Assembly (NCBI RefSeq): GCF_000275845.1
Contig: NW_006766901.1
Span: forward strand, 380,937 to 444,936
Source: Dichomitus squalens LYAD-421 SS1
Lineage: Eukaryota > Basidiomycota > Agaricomycetes > Polyporales > Polyporaceae
DNA: 64,000 bases
Direction: 5' to 3'
Below are positions 11,335 through 22,310 of this stretch, one piece after another. The stretch's first letter is position 1. Each line of letters opens with the position of its first letter. Under the pieces are notes generated by a model. It searched no databases. It saw nothing but the letters and a program-made list of their open reading frames with translations, and had not been told where the DNA came from. Made by a program: the position numbers and the translations under genes.

Positions 11335-12294
11335 GGCGCAGCGCTGCCAACAGCCCGCCCATTGTAAAGTCAATACGCCGCAGGTCAAGCGCCTCAAGGC
11401 CGCGGTCGGGGCTGGAGCATTCTGAATGGATGAACTGTTTGGTGGATTTTGGACCTGTGACTGAATTTGTATGGTTCCAGCTCGAGTTGATGTACCAGTG
11501 TAGGGCTTGAGAAATTACCTGTGCGTTAAAGGAGAAGGCGTACAATGGAAGACTGGAGTAGGTGACCGTCTCGGCCGTCTGTCTTCGAAAGTACATGAGT
11601 TGCAAGTCAGCCCCATCTAAGGAATTCGTTAGGGAGGATCTCCTGGACCGTTGTGTATTGGCTCTTGTCAGCTTGAGCTTGCTGCCTCCGCAGAAAGCCC
11701 GTCTTCTGTTAAGCACCGAACCATCAAATCGAGACACGTTCAGGAAGATTAACCTTCTTACACAGCATAGCCACCAACCTGTAGACATATCTTCAGCTCG
11801 CTTAATGACTATTGGACATTTTACCGCACTTCTAGGGCCCGATCGCCAGAATGGATAGGCTGACAGATCCCTCTACCGCCGGCGGGCTCAAGCTTAGCTG
11901 ACATGGCAATCATCGGACTCGACTGCAAAAGCAGTGCCAGGGCGGCATCGTGAACATTGATTGACGCTGCCTCGTACATGATGCCAATCTGGGTTCGGCT
12001 TCAGTACATATAGAGGTGTGAAAGTACCATTGGCGACGTACCTAGTCGAACAGTACTATAGGCGCTCTTTCCCAGGGACTCTTAACTCGTCACGATATGA
12101 CTCGTCTCCTGAAGGAATAAGTAGGGGTTTTCCGCTAGAACTTGGAGATGACAGGAGATCTCAGGGCCTCCTTGAAGAACCTATCCTCCCGGGCCCATGC
12201 CTTCATCATTGTCCGTCGCACTTGAGTGTCCCGCAGCAGCAGCGAGCATGTCCAACGTGCACAGTAATCAAGTAGCCCTATATTCGCCCCGCAG
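11335..12294. other. intergenic between convergent genes
   Basis: About 960 bp between the hydrophobin and the GH16 gene. The longest frame (minus strand, 11300-11788) has no recognisable features and overlaps the hydrophobin 3' end, so it is not called. Confidence 0.45.
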
Positions 12295-13290
12295 CTAGTA
12301 CGGACATTCAACCTCTATGCTCTCGAACACTGCGCTCATTCTCTCGGGGTACTTCTCCCAGTCGATCGGCCCACGCGCCCACTCGCTCGTCCCGGCTGGC
12401 GCGCTCGCGTCCCATATGCCGAACTGAAGCCGGGCCGGGTGCGACGGGTAGTGCAAGTTGCCGTTCTTCCTGGTGTCGTCTGCAGCGACATATCACGACG
12501 GGACGTCGTCGGGGTCAGGCGAAAGGCAGAACACCGAAGGGGAATATAAGGCGTACCTGCGCGTAGCGTCCGGACCTCCGACCCGTCGACACTCCAGACG
12601 ATGCGCTCCGGGTTCCAATCGATGGTGTAGGCGTGAGATTCTGCGACGGTCTTGTGTCCGTGTGGGTAGTCCTCGAGCGAGCTGAAGGTGCTGTAGAGCG
12701 GTTTGTTTTCGCCGAGGGCGGGCGCGAAGGTGTTGGTCTGCCATTGCGTCGGGCGGCCGCCGACCAGCTCGATGTCGATCTCGTCGCTTTCCAGCGCTGC
12801 ACACAGACACATTCGAACCTCCTACATAAGAGAGATAGAACGACAAGGGAGACAGACCGATGAGGATGGCTGCAGTGACGACGCCAGGGACGGCGGGGCC
12901 GGAGAAGGTGTAGGTGACCTTTCCGTAGAGGACAGTAAAGGTTGAGTTGAGAGTGGAGCCTTCCGCGACCTTGTTGTTGGTGCCGTCTTTCGTGGTGATC
13001 CTACCGTCAGGTTTGTCGAGGAAGAGGCTGAGGCCGCCAGAGCCGAGTTGATAGGAATGAGGGCCGTCTAGAGGTGAAAAGTCTCTTTCGAAGTCAGGGT
13101 AGTTTGTTGAGGAGTCGAACGCCATATGAAACGGGTCGCAGTGACTAGGGCGTGCGCGAGGAGCCATTACGGCTGCAGAGTTGCCAGGAATTCCGCTCCC
13201 AGAGCGAGTACCAGACAGAGTTACGGCCTGCACAAATCCATGAAGATACCCAGCAAGGATGACACAGACAGCGGCCCTCGTAGAAACCAT
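12295..13290 (-). CDS. secreted GH16 family beta-glucanase / CRH-like transglycosylase
   Basis: Three exons, 13290-12858, 12796-12557 and 12479-12295, encode 285 residues, and phase closes across both introns. The start is the ATG at 13290, giving MVSTRAAVCVILAGYLHGF, a signal peptide. The GH16 active-site motif appears as ESDEIDIELVGG, where the two glutamates act as nucleophile and acid/base and the aspartate between them assists. It is followed by TQWQTNTF, DWNPERIVWSVDG and a C-terminal GIWDASAPAGTSEW strand, all typical of the CRH-like subgroup. These enzymes act in the cell wall, hydrolysing beta-glucan or crosslinking chitin to glucan. No GPI signal or chitin-binding module is visible, so the protein may be freely secreted or wall-associated. 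Confidence 0.9.
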
Positions 13291-13511
13291 ACTCAGGATC
13301 AGAGTAGACCAAGGCAGGAGTGACAAGCAGTGGGTTCAGGCTGGGCGTAGAGACAACCTGCCTTGGCGCGCGATCGCGAGCGCGGTCCCGTGATGGAGGA
13401 GAACACGCGCGGGGCGGCAAAGAGCGAGCAGGTCGTTGTAGTCACGGTACTACTAAGTAATAGTACGTAGCCCTTCTCTCCCTCTCCCCATTTCTCCCAT
13501 CACAGCCTACA

Positions 13512-15807
13512 ATGCAACAGGAACCGTGCTATCTTGCTCGATCTCCTTCATCCTCTCCATCACTAGCCCCGGTAGATTCATCCCCACCCTCTTCTCCTAG
13601 TCTCACAGCGATCTACACGCCTCCTGCGTCTCCAGGAGCGGCAGACCCTTTCGCAGGATCCACAAAGTCCACCAAGAAGCCCAGAATATACGACAGGCAT
13701 GGCTCACAAAAGTTTATAGGCGCGATAGACGCGGTCGGTGTCGATGGGGAGGTAGTTCGTGTGTTCACACGACCAGGAGCCGAGGATTTGCCCGACGCGA
13801 CCCCGACGCGTCTGACACGCGTTATTGACCCCCTCTCCGGCTCTGCGAAACCTGAGTGGAGGCCTCCGACGTATGAGAAGAAAACAAAACGCGTCACTAC
13901 GGCGGAAAGCGCCACGAGCACGTCCTCATCCTCGCATGCCTACGCGCACAGGGCAGTGGGCACGTACGCCTCTCCGACGCCCAAGAGCCATGCCATCACC
14001 ATGGACGTGGACGATTCCTCGGACTTCTGTCTCACAGATGACGAGGCAGACTTGCCCAAGCCCACCTCGCGGCCCAAGACTCGGGAGGAGCTGGAGGAGA
14101 AGATGTGGGACAGCGCGATTACGAATGCCATAGACAAACTCATTGGCGTCATTGACCTGAGGCGAGTCCATGTCCCTCGTCTTTATCCGAGCTCCGATGC
14201 TGAACGCGACATAGCGCGTCGAGCCTCAACAGAGGCACTATCACCCACATCCCTCCTTCCGTCGCTGACCTCGAGAGCTTCACTGTCCTTCCGCCAGCTC
14301 ATTCTCCGTCAAGCGCACCTTCATCTCCTATCTTGTCACCCACAGTCTTACCCCCTGTACCTTCCTCGACATCGCGTCCGTTCGCACGTGCAACGACCCT
14401 TGCCGCACCTGTCTTCGATGTCCCGTTCTTCCGTAGCAAGGACGGCGAACGCCTTCGCGGTACACCCGCCGCTCGCGCGGCTTCCATGCAGGCGGTAAGC
14501 CAACAGCCTACAGCGCAACCACGGCGACGCGAAATCCAGATGTATCTTGCCAACAACTCCATCTCAAGGCTCCCTCCGGAGCTGTTCCGGGTGGCCGCCC
14601 TAACAGTCCTCAGTCTGCGTAAGTCTTGTCCCTTCCGTCAGGAACTTGCAGTGTTGACGATGCATTATTCCTAGGCTCCAACGCTCTCACTTCCATCCCT
14701 CCCCAGATCGCACAATTGACCGCATTGAAAGAGCTCAACCTGTCCCAGAACAGGCTTCGCTGGCTGCCCTCTGAGATGCTGAGTATGCACCTTACCGAAC
14801 TGACCGTCTCGGGGAACCCGTGGATCGCAGCACCTCCACTCCCACCTCAGCAAACACCGTCGCCAAGTACCAAGGACACGGTAGCTAGACGGACTGTATC
14901 CCATACGGTCGTGCACTTCACCATCCCACCGCTGGCGGAGACCTGTGTCCGTGTCCTCGTCACGCCCTATAACTCGGCTCCCCCAGCCACACCTTTGCAT
15001 CTCCTTGCGTCTACTTCGCTGCACTCCGCTTCGGACCCACCCTCCTCCTCTCGACATACACCTGCTGACCCAAGCGCCTCCGACGCTCCCACGGCCCCGA
15101 ACGCGAGACCGCTCACCGTGCTCGAAGCGTCGTACGTCCTCCCCCTCACCGACGACCTCCACTACTCCCCCGCGCTCCTGGCTACTCTCCGCGCGTGCGT
15201 CCCCGCGGCTGTCGCGCGCCCGCCCGAGTTCGACAAGGGTCGCCACCATCAGGAGGGCGCGCAGGCGAAGCGGGCAAGGCGCGATTTAGACGACCCCCGC
15301 GCGAGCTCCCCACCGTCCGTGCGGGCAGAAGACGACGATGTCTTCGCGCCGCCGCGCGCAGACGCAGAAGTTACGGGGGTGAGCCTTTGCCCCTCCCCAG
15401 TGCACCGTGCGGAGGAGGGGTCGTGGAAGCGCGGGCGCGTGCCCGTGTACGTCCGGCACGCGGAGGAGCGGTGGACGTGGGAGGACGTCGTCGCTGGTGT
15501 GCGCGTCGGGGTGGAAGCAGGAGCGGGCGGGGGCGGGGTGCCGGTGCGGTGGAGAGGGTGCTCGCGGGGGTGTTTGGCGTTCCTCGACCCGCCTGCGCCT
15601 GCCCCTCCGGCGTCCGCTCAAGCTGCAGGCGAGGTGCCCGCGATCGGGGAGGACGAGGTTGCGTTGGACCTAACTCTTGGTGGGACGGGGACAGGCCCGA
15701 GCACGGATTGGGGAGACGAGGACGTGCAGATGGACGACGTCCAGGCCGAGACGCTGCAGTTCGCGGGCGGGCTTGCAGACCCGGAGGACTTCGAGGAAGG
15801 ATTCTAA
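13512..15807 (+). CDS. leucine-rich-repeat protein with disordered flanks
   Basis: Three exons, 13512-14161, 14233-14618 and 14675-15807, encode 722 residues. The N terminus is Ser/Pro-rich. LRR units follow: IDLRGTITHIPPSVADL around residue 215, then YLANNSISRLPPELF, SLRSNALTSIPPQIAQL and LNLSQNRLRWLPSEML around 335-400. The first repeat is split from the others by a long Pro/Ser insertion. The C-terminal third is disordered and acidic near its end. Intron 1 needs a GC donor (AG|GCGAGT at 14162); with it the repeat consensus is restored exactly. LRRs usually mediate protein-protein contacts; partners are unknown. No signal peptide is seen. Confidence 0.85.
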
Positions 15808-16213
15808 CGCCCGTATATGCGCGCGGCGGCGCTGGCACATCGATTCCCATGGGGCGGGAGGGCCCAGGTGCTGTTGTATCGTTGAAGTGTGATCTGATGC
15901 GTTGTCTAGAAATGTAGGATGTACGATCTTTGGGCATCTACTGACACGCGCGGCGCGCGAGAGTCTGCATCGACGGCTGAGCAGCGGACGCGTTGAATGT
16001 GTGCTCCATGCGCTGGCTGGTATACCTTCAGCAGCTGGCGTACTCGACAGTCCACGGTTGGTGAAGGACCATGGCACGTAAAGCTCCATCATTACAATCT
16101 ACCCGGAGAATAACATACACTAATTCACTTGTCATCACAGACACATCTAGCAAGCCGTGGGTCAACACAATCCGGCTAAGTACGTTCCAGCCGCAAGGCT
16201 GGCACACGTCCCT

Positions 16214-16866
16214 CTACAACTTTGAGAGAATTTTCTCCAACGTCTTTGCGAGTACCTTCTTGGGCTGCTCGACCCGCGGCCAGCCGATGCCCAAGCCCTC
16301 CTTCTCGTTTGGCTTCGGGATAACGTGGAAGTGCACGTGGAAGACATGCTGGTGCGCGATCTTCCCATTGTTCTGTGCGCAAAGACAGTCAGTAGTACGG
16401 TGTGTCCACAACCGGGAGAAGACAGCGCACCTGGAGGATGTTGTAGTCGACGACGTCGAGCGCTTTCGCGATCTTCTTGGCCAGAGGCAGGATCTCGGCG
16501 AGGTATTCGTCGGGGACCTGGTCCATTCTGTCGGAGTGGTCTGCGGTGATGGTTCGGTACAGGATCGTCATGAGAGTGGTGTGTGACTGACATCTGGGGA
16601 TGATCAAAGTGTGGCCCTCAGCGAGGGGCCCGACGTCGAGGAAGGCATAGCTGGTCCGCCTTTCAGACGCTGCCTAGTTTGCGAGGAGGGGATCTCTCCT
16701 ACAGTCTGCTTTAGCAGGAATCACGCGACTCAAGTACACGGGCAACTGTCGCTCACCCTTTGTGATCTTGCAGAAGAAACAGCTGGGTGAAAAAGCTCGT
16801 GTCAGTCACGGTGACAGTGGACAGATCGCAGAGGTCTGCCTGCCTGTCGTTGAGATTGTTCGACAT
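16214..16866 (-). CDS. HIT-family nucleotide hydrolase (HNT1/HINT-like), frame problem
   Basis: HINT-type proteins hydrolyse adenosine 5'-monophosphoramidates. Exons are 16866-16844, 16782-16757, 16698-16592, 16540-16431 and 16372-16214. The readings SCFFCKITKGEIPS, SYAFLDVGPLAEGHTLIIPRYH and DEYLAEILPLAKKIAKAL match the family. The active-site triad is in HVFHVHFHVIP. Exon 1 joins exon 2 only through a GC donor (ACAG|GCAGGC), giving MSNNLNDSCFFC. The third exon is not in one frame: GEIPS and TSYAFLDVG are one base out of register, separated by 29 bases with no room for an intron. Either the gene carries a small indel or the assembly has an error. The histidine triad is intact, so function depends on that point. 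Confidence 0.8.
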
Positions 16867-17202
16867 CTTGAACGGTTGCTGTGAGACAGGCATGCATAGC
16901 GTTCGGACGGGGGAATATATACATGTGGCGACAACACGAGAAGCATTGGGATGGAAGTCGATAGAAGGACGCCCACAAAGGAAAACCACTACGGCGGCAC
17001 ACGGACATGGCGGCGCTCTTAAGGACGTTCACCCCCGAATTCCCATGAAGTACAATTGAGCATATGTGAGCGACCTTGCACAATTTTTAAGCTCATAGAT
17101 GCACCCAAGCCTTGGGGGCCTTATACTGCTACTATACACCAACGAATAGGGTCCGAAGCACCTTCGCATCTCGTCAAGTCCTCCCATCAGGATCAGGCAG
17201 TC

Positions 17203-18984
17203 TCATGCCAAAGGGATCACAGGACTAGTCGGAATGGTCCGCGTCCCGTTCCCAGACCACACACTCTCCAACGCGTAGATAGTGACATTCACGACGGCGC
17301 CCGCCGAGAACGCATGAGTGTTCACCGTGAATTGTGTCAGCGGCTCCTGCGGGTAGGCCAGCGCCGTCGCGCTCTGCACGCCCCCACCCAGGAACAATTC
17401 TAGAATGCTCCTATCCCATACCGCAGAAAGCGTCCACATCCCGTCAACGGCCCCGGCGGTCGTCGAAAATTTGTCAGTGAACAGTGGGATCTGGAACCCG
17501 TTCGTGTGCGAGCGGTCCAAGTATGCTGAGCCCAATCCGAAGAGGAAGCCTCCTGAGACCGACTCGTTCGTAGTAGGGCTAGAGAGCGTGAACGCAAGCG
17601 TCGATCCGAGGTCTGTGCCGTCCACCGAGGGTCCCGCAACTTGCAGCCCGGTGACGTTCACCTCAAAGTAGTACGCATTGCTGGTCACTGCGCTCAAGTC
17701 CACCGTCACAGTTCCGCTCCCGTTGAAGCTGTTTTGTATGACCCCGCTGGGGCTGGGATCGAACACAGCGCTGATGTTGGCGGGGAGCGAGACGAGATCC
17801 CAACCGCCTTGCCCGGAGTTCGTGAGGAACAACCGGCGGGGGATCGTGTGCGCGCCGCGCCAGCCCTCCTGCGCGGTTGGCACCAAATTCGTGTACGCGG
17901 TGTTCGACGCCCAACCCAAGAGGAGCGCGTCGTCGCCATCGGGAAGCCCATAGAAGAACTGGGCGGCGTAGTTGTCCTGCGCGATGTCCACGAAGCGCGT
18001 CGCGTCGTCAACAGGCGTGAAGTGCGAGCCATTGAACGTTCCTGGGAAGTACTGGATCGTGGATCCACCGAGCGGCGTTCCAGGGCTGACGCTGACGGTG
18101 AGAACATACGTGTCGTCCGAAGTCGGTATTATGGCACCTGAGGCGTCACGCAAGGGTATACGGACTAGGTTTGGGCACTCGTACTGGAAACCAAGGAAGC
18201 CGTGGCGTGAGAAGGTAGACACACTAGTCCAATTCTTTAGATCGGGAGAGGTATAGATCTCGAGGAACAGGTCGTTCGAATGCGCAACGACCACAACCCA
18301 ACGCTGAGTCGCCGCATGCCAGAAGACTTTGGGGTCGCGGAACGAATTCGAGTTAACGTTGATGACCGGGTTTCCTGAGTAACGCGTGAAGGTGTACCCT
18401 CCGTCTAGCGAATACGCGATCTCTTGCACTTGCCGGCCGGCGGTGTTGTTGTTGAGAGTGTAGATGGCGACAACCCCATTGGTCTGATTGGAAAAGAGAC
18501 CGGAAGTGTTGTTGACGTTGACGATCGCGGAGCCGGACCATATGAGCGAGTTGGGATCAGGCGGAGAGATCGCAATGGGCTGGTCGACCCAGTGGTAGAG
18601 GTCCTGGCTGGTCGCATGGCCCCAGTGCTGATTCCCTCCGGTTAGGCAAGTCGGATTATCTAGGTTGATGTTTAGGTACATATTATTATATGTGACTGTA
18701 CCGGATCCTTACATTGATAGTACAAATGGTAGATACCATTCTCGTCGATGTGGAGACCATTTGGGTCGTTCATGAAGCCCTGTACATCCTGAGGTGAGAT
18801 GCATCACACAAGAAACCGAGGAGAGACTTACTGAGGGAGGCGAGAAGTGCACCTGTGGTCTCCACAGACGCCCATTCACGTCGGAAGTGGCATCAAGCAG
18901 GACGCTACCGTCTGGTAGTGTCAAGGCACGACCGCCCACTACAGTGCTCAGCAACGTCCAAAAGAGTGACTTCATCGAGATCAT
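17203..18984 (-). CDS. secreted GH32 beta-fructosidase (invertase/inulinase type)
   Basis: GH32 enzymes release fructose from sucrose, inulin or levan. Exons 18984-18832, 18788-18713 and 18659-17203 encode 561 residues. The N terminus MISMKSLFWTLLSTVVGG is a signal peptide (a second ATG lies at 18975). Catalytic motifs in order: GFMNDPNG with the nucleophile aspartate; FRDPKV with the transition-state aspartate; YECPNL with the acid/base glutamate. The C-terminal beta-sandwich module ends in SPVIPLA. Many N-glycosylation sites (NNTS, NGS, NVT) fit secretion. The gene lies head-to-tail with a GH32 paralog sharing its intron positions. Substrate preference cannot be read from sequence. Confidence 0.95.
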
Positions 18985-19775
18985 GTTGCCCAGGTGAATT
19001 GTGTAGACGTGAGCGGCGTATATGGTACTCTCATCCAAGGAAGCTCCCGAAAGCCAGATGGGGGCTCGCTGCAAGCGTGCTGTGATATTGTCATGCTGGC
19101 CTTCGGCCGTTTTAACACTCCATGAAGCTTCCCGAGACGAACTATTCCTTCCGATCTGAGCTTCTCATCATAGACAGGATGATCAGGATGGCGCAACTGG
19201 AGTCATCTGACAAGAAGGCCTCCGGGTATACCACACGGGGACCTGCCCGTCCGCGACTCCTAGCCTTACTTTACGCTGCTTCGTTCAGCACGATTGTCAA
19301 GAGATCGTAGGCTGGAAATCTTCACGGAGATTCAGTGAGCCGAGATTGAAAGCGGAACTCACTCCAGCATAAGTGTGGAGAGAGTTAGAGTTGTTGAACT
19401 CTCCTGGAACGATCTGTCAATAAGCACAGCATTGGTATGATACGAAGACCAACCTAGCCCGTGTGAGAAAGATCAACTATGACCACCCGTGAGCGGGCCG
19501 CGTGTCCAAGATGCAGCCAAAAATAAGGAGTTGTGGGCACACCAGCTGATGGCATGCAGACGTGACATCGACACGTGTTTATGAGGTAGATCCAGCGAGA
19601 GTCGATGTCGCGGCACATTTGGAGCAACAAGGCGCCGAGTTGTATAGTCGTGCACTTCTGTTTGTAAGTATATTAGGCTCAGCGGCACGCCAGCCGCTCT
19701 TTGCGCTACCATCGATCTGTCCAAAAGCCCTTTGCGTCCGTCATCGCTGTCCCACACGGATCCCAGCTGCGACGC
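18985..19775. other. intergenic between tandem GH32 genes
   Basis: About 790 bp holding the promoter of the secreted GH32 gene and the 3' flank of its paralog. No coding sequence is recognised. Confidence 0.5.
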
Positions 19776-21471
19776 TTAGGTGGCGTCCACTCTTGACCGC
19801 GGGATACTCCGCGGACGACCGCCCTCCCATACACTCTTCAGCCCATGGACAACGACGTTTACGAGCACGTCCTCCGGTATCCCCGCAGTGCGCACCGCAA
19901 GCATGGTCAGGCGCCCCTCCGGAAACACAGTCATCGTCGCGCTCGCCGCGCCCCCATTCACAAACACCTCCAGAATGCTCCTGTCGAACACCGCAGAGAG
20001 CGTCCAGGTGCAGTCTCCCTCACCAGGCGCGACGACGGACGTAGAGAACCCGTCCGTGAACAGTGGGTGGTCGAAGCCATGCGTGCGCCCGCGGTCCAGA
20101 TAGAAGTGGCAGTCGCCCCCGAGCGCGAAAAGCCAGCCCCCAGACACAGACTCGCCCGAAGCAGAACTGGAGAGTTCAAAGGTAAGCCGGGCTTCGGTAG
20201 CCGTGCGGGAAAACGTTGGGAGGACTATTTCGAAATGGTACGCGCCGCTCTTGACGGCACGGAGGTCGGCTTCGAATCGCATGTCCCCGCCCAGATGCTC
20301 CCGTGTGACTCTGATGGGACCCGGGCAAAGGACAGGACTCAGTTCGACAGGGAGCGAGACTAGAACCCAGCCCTCACGCGAGTTCCTCGTGAGGAAGCTG
20401 CGTCGCGGGAGGGTCATCACCCCGCGCCAGCCCTCCCGAGCGGTGGGCGTCGCCTCGGTGTACTGCCAATTGGACGCCCACCCGAGAGAGAGCGCGTCCT
20501 CGCCTTCCGGGGTCCCGTAGAAGAACTGGGCGGCGTAATTGTCCTTCGCGAAGTCCGCGAGACGCGTCGCGCCATCCACTGGCGTGAATTGCGTGCCGTC
20601 GAAATTGCCGGGGAAGTACTGGGTCGTCGAGCCGCCGAGGGGGGCGCCGGGGTTGATGCTGAGAGTCAGGACGTACATATCGTATTCGGTCTGGGGGGCG
20701 CCTACGGCATCACGCACAGGTACGCGGACGAGGTTGGGGCACTCGTATTGGAGACCGAGGAGGCCGTGGTGCGAGTAGTCAGAGGCATGGGTCCAAGTCT
20801 TGAGGTCGGGAGAGGTGTAGATAGCGACGATGAACTCCTGTGCGTACGCGACGACCATGATCCAGCGCTGAGTCTCCGCATGCCAAACGACCTTCGGATC
20901 GCGGAACTGTGTAGACTGGCCATCGATGACAGGATTGCCCTCAAAAGGCGTGAATGTGTACCCTCCGTCGCGAGAGTAGGCAATCTCCTGAACTTGCGCG
21001 CCAGGAGTGTTGAGGGTGTAGATGGCCACTACGCCATCTGATTGGTCTGGGAAGAAGCTGGATGTGTTCTTCACGTCAATTACCACGGAGCCACTGAAGA
21101 CTTGCGATTCGGCATCGGGTGGATATATTGCGATGGGCTGGTCGAACCAGTGGAAGAGGTCCTTGCTGGTTGCATGGCCCCAGTGCTGATTTCCGGCTAG
21201 GATACCCGTTGGATTGTCTGTGTTCATGAGGTGTGAACAATCAGTGAATCTTTGGGCGGCGCATCAAGCGGGCACTGACATTGGTAATACAGATGATAGG
21301 TACCCTGCGCATCGACGAAGAGGCCATTCGGGTCATTCATAAATCCCTAACTAGTATTAGACGGTCTATCATCGATTGTCTGCTCAAAACGCTCACCTCG
21401 GGCGGCGAGAAGTGGACTTGTGGTCGCCACGAGTCCTCGTGTGGTTCTGATAAAGACCCGACGGGCGGCAT
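19776..21471 (-). CDS. GH32 beta-fructosidase without signal peptide, putatively intracellular
   Basis: Exons 21471-21397, 21346-21280 and 21217-19776 encode 527 residues, with phase closing at both introns. Catalytic motifs are complete: GFMNDPNG, FRDPKV and YECPNL. It is clearly paralogous to the neighbouring secreted GH32, with introns at corresponding positions. The first exon starts MPPVGSLSEPHEDSWRPQV, without a hydrophobic leader. Upstream in-frame sequence back to 21630 is not signal-like either. N-glycosylation sites are much rarer than in the secreted copy. This suggests a cytosolic invertase that would act on imported sucrose or fructans. Alternatively a signal-encoding upstream exon has been missed; transcript data would decide. 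Confidence 0.92.
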
Positions 21472-22310
21472 GGTATTCCAGTGAGGAAATTGCACTGCAG
21501 TATTCTGAGAAGCAGATACAGGTTTACTACAGCCCCCACGTTCAGGCGTCCTGCCGACGTGTTTATGTATACGTCTCGCCGAAGTCAAGACGGGCCGACC
21601 CCATCTGAACCTTACGAGAATAGCCACCACCTCTGGAGGGAATAGGTACGCGCCCGAGAGAGTAGGGCGGATTGCATTGAGAGGAAGTTCATGAGCTTCA
21701 GTTCGCCCGTCTCAAACGTGTTAGTAGCGAAATCGAGGAAGAGTTCCTCGAGATGCAGGAGAACGTCTTGGTTCCATGACTTGTGGCGAGCAGAGATTTG
21801 TCGAGAAGACAGTTCGGTGTAACTTGTGAGGGAGGCTGAGACCACTGAGGCCTTCAAGAAACTTGCAAACATGACATTCCTTGCCGTGTGCGAGCAGAAT
21901 TGAGAGCACCAGTGCCCAGTTAGACAGCCGCCAGGGCGACGCCTCGCAGTGGGTTCTTATGATGGAGATGTACTGTGCGAACGTGGGTCCGCAGTGTGTA
22001 TTGATCACGGTCATGTTGTGGCAGAGGCGTACAGGATTCGGATGAAGGTGGTGAGTGGGAGGATGAGAGGACGAAGCCGCGGCGCAGCGAGCAGCACTGC
22101 TTCTTTCATTCAGACCAGAATGTGCCTTCCCGACGCTGCCATGGACGTTCAGCCACATTTATCCTTCTGTCTACCACCTTCCCGCTGCCCCTTCTCCACT
22201 CCCAGTCCCACATTCCACAGGAAGCCTCCGTTTGTGCACGGCCGCAGTCACACAGACAAGCTCCGAGGAACAGTCCGAGACACCACCTCCCATCGCGATC
22301 TATCTTCGCG
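21472..22310. other. divergent intergenic region
   Basis: About 840 bp between divergent genes. Short frames on both strands have no recognisable features. Confidence 0.45.

Noticed and set aside
11300..11788. 162-residue minus-strand frame downstream of hydrophobin 2
   Set aside because: No domain or signal features, and it overlaps the hydrophobin last exon on the other strand.
12493..13326. Upstream non-ATG start for the GH16 gene
   Set aside because: The frame above 13290 begins with a TTG codon and lacks sense as a leader; the ATG at 13290 gives a proper signal peptide.
15377..15398. Possible intron with GTGAGC donor and CCAG acceptor in the LRR gene
   Set aside because: Only 22 nt, too short to splice.
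15195..15937. Long frames in other phases over the LRR gene 3' end
   Set aside because: GC-rich shadow frames of the true coding exon; Arg/Pro/Ala-rich composition without features.
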